DNA from: a virus
DNA length: 40,183 nt
Strand: one strand, 5' to 3'
IMG/VR virus record: IMGVR_UViG_3300046477_000356
Location: 1 to 40,183 of that record
Shown in pieces: positions 6,576-15,265 of this stretch. The notes under the pieces were generated by a model. That model did not search any database. It saw only the letters and a list, made by a program, of their open reading frames with translations, and was not told where the DNA came from. A program made the translations under genes and the position numbers. Numbering within the stretch: the stretch's first letter is position 1; every line of letters begins with the position of its first letter.

Positions 6576-8614
6576 TGAGCCGCTTTCGGCGTGTACCCGA
6601 ACTGGTCGATGATGATCTTTTTCCCGGCCTCTGGTGTCAGCGCGCCCGAGTCGATCGCCCTGAGAACGTCATCAGGCGACTTGTAGGCCGACCCCGCCGC
6701 GCCCTGCGGCGGAGTGGCGGGCGTCTCGGGCTTGCGCATGGCCGGCGGCTGGCCGATGGGCGTAATGCCCTCCATCGCCGGCCCCACCGCCTCGCGCATC
6801 AAGCTCATCTCGTAGTCGAGCTGCTGAATACCGCGCTCGATCTGCCCCTGATTGAAGGCGGTCGAGAGCAGTTCATAGGCATGGTTCTGCTGGGAGTCGG
6901 TCAAACGTCCGGTGCGGCTGACGGTCGCCGCATAGATGTTGAGGTACGTGTTTAGCGCCTCTCGGAAGGCTACTGTTTGCGGCGATCCAGCCTGCTCCTG
7001 CAGCCAGTTGGTGAAGCGGTTTGCCGCCGGAAACTCCGTGCGCGGCACAGCCTTTGATGTCTCGACGACCTGCGGCGCGGCTTTCTTCGCCTCCTCGATG
7101 CCGAAGCCGATCTGCGCCGCCCGTCCGCCGCCGACGATCATGCCGTGGCGCTCGCCAGCGTATTGCGCCTGGACATCGGGCGTTGAGGTAGCCGTGAGCC
7201 CCAGCGCGTGCTGGGCAGCGGGGGTTGCCGTAATGACCAGATTTCGCATCCCCGGCTGGAACCCAAGGGACGGCATCTTGCCGGTTCGGACATACTCGAC
7301 AGTCGCCGCCCACACGTCCTGCCGTACCCCGGGAGGAGCCTTGTTCGGCATCCCCTCCCACTTCTCGGGAAATTGCAACTCGGCCCCCAGTTCCACCCCT
7401 GGGCGCGCTGCTCCGACCTTCGTGGCCCCAGCCGGCGCGTCAACCGGAAGCGATGGTTCGCCGGGCTTGACCCACATTGATTGCCCAGTCTTCGGGTCTG
7501 TCAGCAACGTGTACCCTTTATTTTGCTGTGCCGACTTCTGATCTTGTCGCTTGTTCCGCTCGGCCCATTCCTTCTCGGCCACGCCGACCTGAACCTTGTA
7601 TTGCTCCATCTGCTGTTGGTATTGCCGCGTCGCCTCTGGGCCGTGCTGCGCGATATAGTTCTGCAGCATCCGTTCCTTGTCTTGCCAAGGAGCGTTCGGA
7701 GCACGCTGATTGATACGCTGACGCACCGCGTCGATGTTTAGATTTGGCACCGAGGGCATCGGGATTTTAGCAATCGCGGCCTGAAGGCTATCCTGCGGCC
7801 CCGCATCGGTCGCGGTCTGCGGCCCGGCCTGCGCCATCTGATTTGCGCGCTCGGTGTCGGCCGGCGTCATCGGTCGTTCCGAGCCGCTGACGCCCTCTTG
7901 ACCGATTGCCGCTCTGGCTTCGTCAGAGCCGATGTCATACCGATAGCCACCCGCGCCAACCGTTCCAGCGGTTGGCTGCTGAGCATCGGTTATGGTCTGT
8001 GGGCCAGCCGAGGCCATTTGTGTGCGAGGAGCGGCCATGCCAGAGCCACCCGCCCCTGCCCCGCCTCCGATGGCGGCGGCAAGCCGAGAGTTATACGGCG
8101 CCCACGGACTGTAACCCTGTTCGTTGTAGAGCCTCTGGGCCACCCGCTTCTGGACATCGACGGGAGCCGACATCGCCGTAGGGTATTTCGTGATGTCCAC
8201 CCCTTCCTTTGGGGCCATCTCTCGCCATGTCGAGTTGATAAACTGCCACGGCCCGCTGGCCGAGCTGGTCGGGTTCTTGATGTTCCGTCCGCCGCTTTCG
8301 TACTTGGCGATCAATGAGAGCGGGTCGCCCCCCGATGTGCCAACCGAAGACGCGCCCCCGGGCATCGCCCCGCCGCCCGGGAAGCCACCCGAGGTGCCGC
8401 CGACCGGCTGAAAACCTTGCCCCCCGCCGCTGATATTGCCGAAGTCGATGTTCGCCAACTCGTTCTGGCCCTGCCGGTCCTTCTGCTCCTGCTGATACCT
8501 CGCCAGCGTGATCGCGAGCATCTGCTGGCGCTCCTGCGCCGCCTTCTGCTGCTGGTACTGCTGCGCGAACATGCCGAGGCCGGCGCCAATCGCGGCGAGG
8601 GGAAAGCCGGGCAT
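6572..8614 (-). CDS. Internal virion protein with lytic transglycosylase domain, 680 aa
   Basis: Residues 1-55 form a hydrophobic patch followed by a Gln-rich helix. Residues about 98-185 carry a transglycosylase/lysozyme-like fold: LSLIAKYESGGR with candidate catalytic Glu106, then SGPWQFINSTWREMA, the usual GxxQF motif, and YSPWAPYNSRLAAAIG. The remainder is helical and Gln/Ala-rich. Family knowledge: such enzymes cleave peptidoglycan locally while podovirus ejection proteins form a conduit across the envelope. Position between two other large internal-type proteins supports this. Confidence is high for the enzymatic domain, moderate for the ejection role. Confidence 0.75.
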   Translation of the reverse strand: MPGFPLAAIGAGLGMFAQQYQQQKAAQERQQMLAITLARYQQEQKDRQGQNELANIDFGNISGGGQGFQPVGGTSGGFPGGGAMPGGASSVGTSGGDPLSLIAKYESGGRNIKNPTSSASGPWQFINSTWREMAPKEGVDITKYPTAMSAPVDVQKRVAQRLYNEQGYSPWAPYNSRLAAAIGGGAGAGGSGMAAPRTQMASAGPQTITDAQQPTAGTVGAGGYRYDIGSDEARAAIGQEGVSGSERPMTPADTERANQMAQAGPQTATDAGPQDSLQAAIAKIPMPSVPNLNIDAVRQRINQRAPNAPWQDKERMLQNYIAQHGPEATRQYQQQMEQYKVQVGVAEKEWAERNKRQDQKSAQQNKGYTLLTDPKTGQSMWVKPGEPSLPVDAPAGATKVGAARPGVELGAELQFPEKWEGMPNKAPPGVRQDVWAATVEYVRTGKMPSLGFQPGMRNLVITATPAAQHALGLTATSTPDVQAQYAGERHGMIVGGGRAAQIGFGIEEAKKAAPQVVETSKAVPRTEFPAANRFTNWLQEQAGSPQTVAFREALNTYLNIYAATVSRTGRLTDSQQNHAYELLSTAFNQGQIERGIQQLDYEMSLMREAVGPAMEGITPIGQPPAMRKPETPATPPQGAAGSAYKSPDDVLRAIDSGALTPEAGKKIIIDQFGYTPKAAQ

Positions 8615-8615
8615 G

Positions 8616-10037
8616 TCAGGCGCTCATCGCGAAGGGCAACGCAGACAGGAGGCCGCCGCCACCTCCCCCGCCGCCTATCAAACCGATGTCGGTCAGGGCA
8701 CCCGCGTCCAATCCGGTCGCCGCGCCGAGCCCCGCCGCGTTCTGCGCCACCCCTGCCGCGTCCAGCGCCGTTCCGCCGCCGCCGAACAGGCCGCCGAGAC
8801 CGCCTCCTCCGCGAAGCATGCCGCCCTGCCCGAACAGCGTGTTCGCGCCCGAGAGCGCGCCGCCGAGGCCCTGCGCGGTCTGCTGGAAGCCGAGGTTGCC
8901 GAGTTGCCCCGAGATGTCCGACGCCCTCTGCCCGAGGCCCATGTACTGCATCAGGTTGCCGATCTCCTGCTGCGGCAACTGGAACTGGTTGTTGCCGAGG
9001 TTCGTCAGGTTCGACAAGCCCGCGAGGCTGTTGTTCGCGATGCCAGACGCCGTGTTGTAGGGCGCGCTGCCGTACTGCTGATATGCCTGGGCACCCTGAA
9101 GGTTGGCCTGGTTGGCCTGCCCGATCCCCTGCCCGGCGGTCCCGAGGAGAGAGCCGTAGCCCGCAATGCCCTGGTTGGCCCCCTGATTGCGTTGATTCAG
9201 GGCTGTAATCAAAGCCTCCGCATTGGCGTCGAATGCCCTGCCCGGCAACGCGGCGGTGGACACCATGAGACCGGGCGCGGCGCCGTATAGCCCGGCCGCC
9301 GTGTTTGCCGCCCCGCCCGCCGCCCCGGTGGCCTGCGTCTGCCGGGCGAGTTGCTGGTTCTGCCAGTCGATGTCGAAATTGCCCATCGCGTTCGCGCCGA
9401 CGCTCGCCCCGTAGGGCGTCCCGCCGAGGCCCGACATCGCGTTGATCGCGTTGGTCTGGTCCATCAGCCGGCCCTGCGTCCGGTTGAACAGCGCCGACCG
9501 TGGGTCGAAGCCCGATTCGAGGAGCGGGTTGATCGTGCCGGCGATCTGCCCGCCCATCCCCATCATCGCGTTGGCGCCGGTCGCGCCCATCCCCGCCGCG
9601 GCCTGCGCCCCGCTGAGTTCCTGACCCAAGTATGGATTGTTCTGGATATCCGAGATGGCCTGGCTGTAGCGCGGATCGAAACCCTGCGAGAGAGCCTGGT
9701 TGGCAAAGGGGAGCCCGCCCGTGGAAGCGCCAAAAAGCTGGTCGGCCCCGCTGAACGCCTGCGGAGCAAAGCGGTTGAAGGCGCTGTCGGCGGCGGCCTG
9801 AGAGCCGGCTATCGCCTGGTTCTGGAAGCCGGGGTTGAGAAGGTCGCCGTAGATCGCGCTCTGCGCCGCCGGGAGGTTCTGCGCCGCCGGGGTGCCCGCG
9901 CCCGCGTTGGCCGACATGTCGAGCAGCGGCAGGATGAGCTGCTGCAGCGAAGCGTCCGCCGCGCCCTGGCTGCGCGGCGTGTAAACGTTTGCGGTGCTGC
10001 CCCCGCCGGAGCCGCCGCCGCCCATCGCGCCACCCAT
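8616..10037 (-). CDS. Ala/Gly/Gln-rich internal virion-type protein, 473 aa
   Basis: The start is the ATG overlapping the preceding TGA (MGGAMGGGGSGGGSTANVYTP). The protein is rich in Ala, Gly, Gln and Asn with almost no charge, contains recurring helical blocks (NQANLQGAQAYQQYG, LSGAQAAAGMGATGANAMMG) and ends in poly-Gly followed by LLSALPFAMSA. It looks like low-complexity internal virion/ejection proteins that precede the transglycosylase protein in podoviruses. A long ORF in another minus frame runs across this gene but has shadow composition. Confidence 0.6.
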   Translation of the reverse strand: MGGAMGGGGSGGGSTANVYTPRSQGAADASLQQLILPLLDMSANAGAGTPAAQNLPAAQSAIYGDLLNPGFQNQAIAGSQAAADSAFNRFAPQAFSGADQLFGASTGGLPFANQALSQGFDPRYSQAISDIQNNPYLGQELSGAQAAAGMGATGANAMMGMGGQIAGTINPLLESGFDPRSALFNRTQGRLMDQTNAINAMSGLGGTPYGASVGANAMGNFDIDWQNQQLARQTQATGAAGGAANTAAGLYGAAPGLMVSTAALPGRAFDANAEALITALNQRNQGANQGIAGYGSLLGTAGQGIGQANQANLQGAQAYQQYGSAPYNTASGIANNSLAGLSNLTNLGNNQFQLPQQEIGNLMQYMGLGQRASDISGQLGNLGFQQTAQGLGGALSGANTLFGQGGMLRGGGGLGGLFGGGGTALDAAGVAQNAAGLGAATGLDAGALTDIGLIGGGGGGGGLLSALPFAMSA

Positions 10038-10402
10038 CAAGGCTTGGCACTCCTCTCCACCGCAGCGTCGTACTCGGACCAATTCACCCCGAGGGCCGCG
10101 ATCAGCATCCGCTCGACCGCCGTCGCGAAGCAATGCTGATTGCGGTACGGCGCGTCAGCCTCGTCGCCCGGCTCGTCAATCCCGTCATACGCCTTGTCGA
10201 AAGCATCGACCAGCGTACCCGGCACTCCCGCCGCACGGCACAGGATCGCCTCGACCGCCTCGTGAATGCCGACCGCCGCCTCGTAGCCCCAGTTGCCCAT
10301 CTCTGAGACATAGACCACGAGGTCGCCGTTGACCCATTGCCAGTCACCGCAAGTTTTGTATCGCTGCTGGTTGTGCGGGATGGTCTCAATCGTGATCTTC
10401 AT
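10037..10402 (-). CDS. Conserved phage protein with HEAVEA motif, 121 aa
   Basis: The product begins MKITIETIPHNQQRYKTCGDW and has VSEMGNWGYEAAVGIHEAVEAILC followed by VDAFDKAYDG. This pattern, with His-Glu in a helix, is familiar from small phage proteins of unknown function. The His-Glu-x(3) helix and nearby Cys, Asp and His recall a metal site, but no activity is known to me. The ATG is chosen because it forms an ATGA overlap with the upstream 51-residue gene. Confidence 0.7.
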   Translation of the reverse strand: MKITIETIPHNQQRYKTCGDWQWVNGDLVVYVSEMGNWGYEAAVGIHEAVEAILCRAAGVPGTLVDAFDKAYDGIDEPGDEADAPYRNQHCFATAVERMLIAALGVNWSEYDAAVERSAKP

Positions 10403-10554
10403 TTCAGGTGTGCCCACGATTGCCGAGCGCGAATCCGGTTAACGTGCGCAGGGGAGATACCATAGAAAGGAGCGGCAATCCTAGCAAACCGTGTGTCGGC
10501 TCGGATTTGCCTGACGATGGCCGCCGTCAGTTTGGCTTCAGGAAACAGAAACAT
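10399..10554 (-). CDS. Small helix-turn-helix protein, 51 aa
   Basis: This short ORF fills the apparent gap between the GNAT gene and the HEAVEA gene. Its stop overlaps the next ATG (ATGA) and its start lies in the end of the GNAT gene. KLTAAIVRQIRAD, IAAPFYGISPAHVNRIRARQSWAHL is the pattern of small phage/HNH-associated DNA-binding domains (KLT-x-VRxIR ... YGVS-x-IxxIRxGxxWxH). It is probably a sequence-specific DNA-binding peptide. A second ATG one codon upstream (10557) is an equal start candidate. Confidence is good that it is translated, moderate for the HTH call. Confidence 0.65.
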   Translation of the reverse strand: MFLFPEAKLTAAIVRQIRADTRFARIAAPFYGISPAHVNRIRARQSWAHLK

Positions 10555-11032
10555 CATCGCTAAGTGATCCTATCCACATTGTTGACAATGGCTCAAGACC
10601 AAGGCTCAAAAAGAAAGGCATAAGAGGTCTACAAGCATTGTCGTGAGTCATAATAGCCTTAACTCCATCTTCTTTCAAAGCAGCAATTACAGACTTCCAC
10701 ATCCTATACCCAATGCGTCCATTGTTTCTAAATTCAGGAGATAGGTAATGACCGCCGTCAATCGCGATCGTCATCGTCTTAAAATACATATGAGTCTGCA
10801 CGTAGAACGCGGCGAAGCCGGCCAGCGTACCGTTCACCCGCGCCGTCCAGATCCGGTAGACACCGTCCGCCTCGTGCCTGAGCAACCGCGCCCAGTCGAT
10901 GTCGAGCGGGAGGTCGGTGAACGGCGAAAGCTCCAGCCAGTATTCCTCGACGAGGTCGCGGATGCCCGGCTCTTTAAGCAGGAACTCCAAGCGTTCCCAT
11001 GCGCAATTCAGCTTGTCGGGCGATCGAGCCAA
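10538..11032 (-). CDS. GNAT-family acetyltransferase, about 150-164 aa
   Basis: The product contains a GNAT-like core: LAGFAAFYVQTHMYFKTMTIAIDGGHYLSPEFRNNGRIGYRMWKSVIAAL, where RNNGRIG is the acetyl-CoA pyrophosphate-binding loop, followed by VKAIMTHDNACRPLMPFFLSLGLEP. No ATG is in frame near the 5' end; TTG at 11032 (with GGAAAG upstream) or TTG at 10990 are the candidate starts, and I give the longer one. The 3' half is unusually AT-rich (about 40% GC over 10551-10750 by hand count), suggesting recent acquisition. GNATs next to endolysins are common in phages; the substrate is unknown. Confidence 0.75.
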   Translation of the reverse strand: MARSPDKLNCAWERLEFLLKEPGIRDLVEEYWLELSPFTDLPLDIDWARLLRHEADGVYRIWTARVNGTLAGFAAFYVQTHMYFKTMTIAIDGGHYLSPEFRNNGRIGYRMWKSVIAALKEDGVKAIMTHDNACRPLMPFFLSLGLEPLSTMWIGSLSDDVSVS

Positions 11033-11727
11033 TCGCGATACTTTCCGAGGGCCGCCGTCAGCGTGTCGTTCGGCCGCCCGTCCATCGGGCCGGCATAGTA
11101 GCCGTCCACGGCGAGGATGGTCTGCAGGAGGACGATGGCGGCGGCGGTGACCTCCGGGCTCCCGGGCGTCTCCGCGGCAGGCGCCGGCTTGGGCTTGGCC
11201 GGGATGAACACCGGCCCGCTCGGTGCCGGAGTCGGGGCGGGGGCGGGGGTCGACGGGGTGACCGCCAGCGCCGCGGCATAGCGGCCGGGGAAGGTGGCGT
11301 CGCTCATCGAGGTCCACGTCGGCCGCAGGATGCCGCCGACGTTGTCGATGCGGCCCTGCGCAAGGTCGCTTATCAACTCGCGTCCGGTGCGCGCGCCATA
11401 GTCCTGCTGCGCGAGAAACCACGCGCCCCAATCCTGGTCGTCCGGGTTGCGGAAGTTCGGGCTCGCCGTGCTGCCGAACCACGGGAGGATGCCCCGCCAC
11501 GTCGCCGGCTCGAACTGGTAGCGCCCGGCGGCGTGGCTGTTGTCCTTGCCCTCCCACTCGGGGAAGCCCGCGTATCCCAGCCGCTCGGGGAACCCCCCGA
11601 ACGAGCCGCCGCCATAGAGGATGTAGTAGGGCGATATGCCCTCGGCCTTCGCCGTGGGGTCGCTCTCACCTCGCGCGATGGCGTCGAGGAGCGCGCGGGC
11701 CTCGCGCGGCAGGTTGGCTGCTGTCAT
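11008..11727 (-). CDS. Endolysin: GH104-like muramidase with C-terminal peptidoglycan-binding domain, 239 aa
   Basis: Residues 9-130 match the lambda-R/GH104 lysozyme plan: ARALLDAIARGESDP with candidate catalytic Glu21, YYILYGGG, then AAGRYQFEPATWRGILP. After a Pro-rich linker (residues about 150-185), VVLLQT-like sequence IVLLQTILAVDGYYAGPMDGRPNDTLTAALGKYRDWL has the PG_binding_1 pattern. The enzyme would cleave host peptidoglycan glycan strands at the end of infection. No signal peptide is visible, so it should need a holin. Its ATG overlaps the upstream zinc-ribbon gene (ATGA). Confidence 0.85.
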   Translation of the reverse strand: MTAANLPREARALLDAIARGESDPTAKAEGISPYYILYGGGSFGGFPERLGYAGFPEWEGKDNSHAAGRYQFEPATWRGILPWFGSTASPNFRNPDDQDWGAWFLAQQDYGARTGRELISDLAQGRIDNVGGILRPTWTSMSDATFPGRYAAALAVTPSTPAPAPTPAPSGPVFIPAKPKPAPAAETPGSPEVTAAAIVLLQTILAVDGYYAGPMDGRPNDTLTAALGKYRDWLDRPTS

Positions 11728-11915
11728 CCGTTCATGTCCGCGATGTTGCCGGGCTCTTTGATGCGAGCCTTGTCGAGCGGCACCTTACCACCGCCCCCAC
11801 ATGTCTCGCACAGGGAAAACAGCTTGAAATCGGCGGGATCGTCCTCGCCGTTCTCCATCTTGCGCTTTACGTGGGAAACGGTGCCGTTACCCGAGCACGC
11901 CGGGCACGGCTCCAT
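11724..11915 (-). CDS. Small zinc-ribbon protein, 63 aa
   Basis: Two CxxCxGxG-type knuckles, CPACSGNG near the N-terminus and CETCGGGG near residue 37, match the zinc-binding repeats of DnaJ central domains. It therefore probably binds one zinc ion. Its place between the membrane lysis candidates and the endolysin is a common slot for such peptides, but their role is not known. The ATG follows a TTG that could also initiate. Confidence 0.65.
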   Translation of the reverse strand: MEPCPACSGNGTVSHVKRKMENGEDDPADFKLFSLCETCGGGGKVPLDKARIKEPGNIADMNG

Positions 11916-11938
11916 CAAGGGCGCGTCATGTCATCGCC

Positions 11939-12190
11939 TCAGATGTGTTGCGACGCGGCGAGCCCGAGGAGCACACCGAGGATGGCAAAGCCGAATTTCC
12001 AGACGACGGCGCGCAGCTCCCTGATCGCCGCCCCGTTCTCGGCGTGCATCCGGTCGCGCTCGGCCCGCATCGCCATGAACTCGTTCTCGGCCTGGTGCGA
12101 CAAGGATTTGACCTGCCGGCGCAACTGGCGGTGCAGGTGCCCGCACTCGTCGATGTGGTCCTCAAGGCGCTGTCTCGTGCCTGATAGCAA
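11939..12190 (-). CDS. Coiled-coil protein with C-terminal membrane segment, lysis-block candidate, 83 aa
   Basis: The protein is a long charged coiled coil (RQRLEDHIDECGHLHRQLRRQVKSL...AERDRMHAENGAAIREL) followed by one hydrophobic helix (VVWKFGFAILGVLLGLAAS) at the extreme C-terminus. No ATG is available; TTG at 12190 follows a purine-rich stretch. An overlapping frame starting ATG at 12207 has shadow composition. Its place two genes before the endolysin suggests a holin-accessory or disruption role, but this is inference. Confidence 0.6.
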   Translation of the reverse strand: MLSGTRQRLEDHIDECGHLHRQLRRQVKSLSHQAENEFMAMRAERDRMHAENGAAIRELRAVVWKFGFAILGVLLGLAASQHI

Positions 12191-12203
12191 TTTACCGCCC
12201 CCG

Positions 12204-12509
12204 TCATGATTTTTCTTTCGCTTCGGCTATCGCCTCGGCCTTCCCCTCGGCGTGCCCCGCCTCGCGGTTCACCTTGTTGAGGGCCTCCTGGATGCTGTTC
12301 GTGTTGACGGCCAACTCCTTCATGTCAGCCGCCATCCCGGCCACCACCTCGGTCGCGGCGGCGGCATGACCGGCAGCCAGGGTCGCCGCATCCTCGGCCC
12401 CCTTCGCCGCCGTGGTGGCCGACTTCTCTACGCTGTAGAGCTTCCACAGCAGCACTACCGGGCCGATACCCGCGAGAAAGGTGTTCAGCCAGGCCTGGAA
12501 ACTCGACAA
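12204..12509 (-). CDS. Membrane-anchored coiled-coil protein, holin/lysis candidate, 101 aa
   Basis: It has one N-terminal transmembrane helix (FLAGIGPVVLLWKLY) followed by an Ala-rich coiled coil (AAKGAEDAATLAAGHAAAATEVV...MKELAVNTNSIQEALNKV) and a charged tail. The TTG start abuts the TAG of the upstream spike gene. This mirror-image topology to the following protein (N-terminal versus C-terminal anchor, both coiled coils) suggests the two may interact. Located just before the endolysin, it is a holin-function candidate, without a family match. Confidence 0.6.
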   Translation of the reverse strand: MSSFQAWLNTFLAGIGPVVLLWKLYSVEKSATTAAKGAEDAATLAAGHAAAATEVVAGMAADMKELAVNTNSIQEALNKVNREAGHAEGKAEAIAEAKEKS

Positions 12510-14897
12510 CTACAGCCTCGCGTCTGCCGTGGCGTGGATGCAGTATTTGCTGGCGACGGTCGGGGCGTCGGTGATCTCGTTGATCGGCACGCCCGTCGTG
12601 CCTTTGGCGACCGGGACATCGACGCTGACCGTCACGTCGGCCGCGCCCGTCACGTTGCGCCAGTTGGCGTTGCCGGCGCTAGGGTTGTAGGTAACGATTG
12701 TCGGTGCGGCCACCATGTCCACCGGAAAGCGCCATTCGACGCCGAGGGTGCCTATCGTCGTGCTTTCCCCCACCGTACACAATGCTCCGGCCAGCCCTGG
12801 CGTACCTCCCACCACCACAGCCGTTCCTTGCGGAAAGGTCTTGGCATAGTAGCGTTGTTGTATAGCCAGCTCTTCAGCAAAAGGCAGCGTGACAAACGGT
12901 GTGGGAACGGACGACACTTCCAGCTTGGCATTGCTTATTTGGAAAGTCGCGCCCGTGTTGGTCGTCAAGGCCGTCTGGCTTGCAAGGCATTCTGTGTCTG
13001 CGCCAACCCAGGCGTTCGCTGTGCCCTGGAAATTGGACCCGCACTCCATGATTACCATCATGTAGGCGCCGATGCCGCCGCCGGTCGCGGTCCAGGTGCC
13101 CGTAACATCACCAGGGATGACGAACACGCATTCCGTCCAAGTCGCCGCCGTCAAGGCGCAGTTCTGAAATATGCTGCGGGTGCGGCCGGTGTTTTGCAGG
13201 ACGATGGCATAGTTGCCGGTGATCGAGGTCTTGAGCCAAATGCTGAGCGTGACGGTCTTGGCACCTGCGGCTCCGAATCCCAGATTGCGGAGATTGTTGG
13301 CCTCGATCCTCTGCCAGAACCGAGTGAATTGCGCTGCGGTCGGCGCACTACCTGCGGTCCCCACGGTGTATTTGAGACTGTGCTGCGCTCCAATCGGGGC
13401 ATCGGTAACACGCTGCATCGTCGGTGCGCCGGTGGCGCTGTTGCTTCCCGAGAACGTCCAGCCGTCCGCGCCGAAGGTATTGCCACCGCCGCCCGCCGCC
13501 ACCGATGCGCCTTCAAGCACCTGGTCGATCTCGATGCCCCCGTTGCGGATGAGGTTCGGAGCGGGCGCGGCACCAAAGTTGATCGCGCTCCAGTTCATCG
13601 TCGATGAAGCAAACTCGCTCGCCAGCCCAAGCGGCTGATTTCCGGTGTAGGAAACATTGGCGGCGGCAGCCCCCACGCTGAGCCCCGTCGCTCCGGCTGT
13701 CCCGTTGCCGTTGAGCACGTTGCCGGTGATCGCGATGCCGGTGCCGTCGTTGATCTGGATCATTCCGCCCGTCAGTGCAACGGTGTCGTTCGTGTGGTTT
13801 CCTACGATGTTGACGTTGCGTATCCACTTCGGCGCGGTGTTAGGCGTGCCGGTTCCGATGAGGATGTTGCCGCTGGTGGGGTTGTTGGCGATGTTCGAGA
13901 ACTCATTGCCGATAATTGCGACGTTTGCATATTCCTTGGTTGTAACACCTTGAGTCAATGCAATGTTCGCTGTCTTGTGTTCCTCGAATGAATTATTGGA
14001 CATAAGAAGCGTGCCGGTGGGACCGACCTGCAGATTTAACAGAACGCCGTAAAGAGATCCGCCGACGAACTTGTTGTTGGACACTTCAATGTCGCCGCCA
14101 CCCTGGACCTCGAACTGTGCGTTGCTGGTGCCGACATTCAAATCCCAGAAGTTGTTGCCGCTGATGACGGACGATCCCCCCGCGCTGCTGCCGTCGGCAT
14201 GGCTGCTGTCGGGCGCGTAGAGAACCCCGTCATGCTGGAAGTCGAGAAACTGATTGTCTCGGATTTTCCAGCCTTGTGCGTCTACGAGCTTGACCGCATC
14301 GAACATGCCAGAAATACGCATTCGCGTGATCTTCGACCATTTGTTGCCCGAGCCCCCACCACCGAGCGTGATGTTGATCCCCGAACCGGAAACCTTTGTC
14401 ACGGTCGGGGCGTCTATGCCGAAGTTGTCGAATGTAACCGCTTGATCGGTGACGACGGTGAACACGTCGGCGGTTGTGGAGTTGGTGCGGATTACGGTGC
14501 CGCCGCTGTTGCCCGCTCCGCTCGCAGAACCTGCACCCGCGCCGATGATCGTGACGCCGCTGGTGATGTTGATCGCGCCGGTGATTTGGCAGAAGCCGGC
14601 GGGCAGAACGAGTATCCCGCCACCATTGCCGGTCGCCGGGAAAGCCAACGCCCGCGCTAGATTTACGGCTGCCTGGAGCGCCGATGTGTTGTCGAAAACA
14701 TTGTCGCAGACCATGCCGCTGTTGGCGCCGTAGACATAGGTCTTGCCGATGCCGAAATTGTTGAGCACGTTGGGCAGCGTCGCGTTGGAGCCGCTTTGGT
14801 TCATCCCCCCAAGGGTGCCGAGCGTCGGCGGGTTGCTCACCTGCGCCGCGGCGGTGCCGGCGCATAGCACGAGAGCGGCGGCGAGGAGCCGTTTCAT
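12510..14897 (-). CDS. Exported beta-helix spike/depolymerase-like protein, 795 aa
   Basis: It begins with a Sec signal peptide (MKRLLAAALVLCAGTAAAQ, predicted cut AAA|Q). Residues about 60-460 form a right-handed beta helix with repeated I-x-NN-x-F rungs (VISGNNFWDL, EVSNNKFVGG, LLMSNNSFEEH, AIIGNEFSNI, AITGNVLNGN). Residues about 480-660 resemble a jelly-roll carbohydrate-binding module (LIRNGGIEIDQVLEG... VTLSIWLKTSITGNY). The mature chain has eight cysteines by count. Such folds in phages are spikes that bind or cleave capsular or LPS glycans; the signal peptide is unusual. The start overlaps the upstream TGA. Confidence 0.75.
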   Translation of the reverse strand: MKRLLAAALVLCAGTAAAQVSNPPTLGTLGGMNQSGSNATLPNVLNNFGIGKTYVYGANSGMVCDNVFDNTSALQAAVNLARALAFPATGNGGGILVLPAGFCQITGAINITSGVTIIGAGAGSASGAGNSGGTVIRTNSTTADVFTVVTDQAVTFDNFGIDAPTVTKVSGSGINITLGGGGSGNKWSKITRMRISGMFDAVKLVDAQGWKIRDNQFLDFQHDGVLYAPDSSHADGSSAGGSSVISGNNFWDLNVGTSNAQFEVQGGGDIEVSNNKFVGGSLYGVLLNLQVGPTGTLLMSNNSFEEHKTANIALTQGVTTKEYANVAIIGNEFSNIANNPTSGNILIGTGTPNTAPKWIRNVNIVGNHTNDTVALTGGMIQINDGTGIAITGNVLNGNGTAGATGLSVGAAAANVSYTGNQPLGLASEFASSTMNWSAINFGAAPAPNLIRNGGIEIDQVLEGASVAAGGGGNTFGADGWTFSGSNSATGAPTMQRVTDAPIGAQHSLKYTVGTAGSAPTAAQFTRFWQRIEANNLRNLGFGAAGAKTVTLSIWLKTSITGNYAIVLQNTGRTRSIFQNCALTAATWTECVFVIPGDVTGTWTATGGGIGAYMMVIMECGSNFQGTANAWVGADTECLASQTALTTNTGATFQISNAKLEVSSVPTPFVTLPFAEELAIQQRYYAKTFPQGTAVVVGGTPGLAGALCTVGESTTIGTLGVEWRFPVDMVAAPTIVTYNPSAGNANWRNVTGAADVTVSVDVPVAKGTTGVPINEITDAPTVASKYCIHATADARL

Positions 14898-15265
14898 CAG
14901 CGGTAATCGCAGGCGGTCGGCGTCGGGTCGCCCGAGCCGATGACCGAGACCTTGGCCGGGAGCGAGCCGCCGCCCAGGTTCCACCATCGGCATCCGCCGG
15001 GGTTGAGCGTCAGCGTGCCCGCCGAGCCGATCGCCGCCGTGCCGCCCACGACGTTGACCCCCAGCGTGTTCGTCGCATGGGCGTTGCAGATCGAGAGGTA
15101 GTTGAGCGGGGCTGTCGGCCCGCTTGCGCCGGCGGCGGGAAACGGCACCAGCGCGGCGACGGGACCAGCCGATTGCGAGCAGTTCTTCGGCGCGTTCTGC
15201 TGCGCGGCCGCGATGCCGAGGCCGGCGAAGAGCGCGATCCCGAACGCGGCCAGACGCAGCATCAT
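14897..15265 (-). CDS. Exported small cysteine-containing protein, 122 aa
   Basis: A Sec signal peptide (MMLRLAAFGIALFAGLGIAAAQ) precedes a beta-rich mature domain with four cysteines (KNCSQ, SICNAH, GGCRWW, TACDYR), consistent with two disulfides in the periplasm. Segments such as GTAAIGSAGTLTLNPGGCRWWNLGG resemble fibre or receptor-binding-tip sheets. It is coupled by ATGA to the basic gene before and by TGATG to the spike after, so it may work with the spike. No family recognised. Confidence 0.65.
   Translation of the reverse strand: MMLRLAAFGIALFAGLGIAAAQQNAPKNCSQSAGPVAALVPFPAAGASGPTAPLNYLSICNAHATNTLGVNVVGGTAAIGSAGTLTLNPGGCRWWNLGGGSLPAKVSVIGSGDPTPTACDYR

Noticed and set aside
8311-10050. 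579-codon minus-strand ORF in another frame over the Ala/Gly-rich protein
   Set aside because: Arg/Gly/Pro-rich shadow running across a gene boundary; the chosen frames have coupled starts and stops and a transglycosylase domain.
11926-12207. 93-codon ORF starting with an ATGA overlap at 12207
   Set aside because: Ser/Arg/Thr-rich shadow; the adjacent frame gives a coiled coil plus membrane helix.
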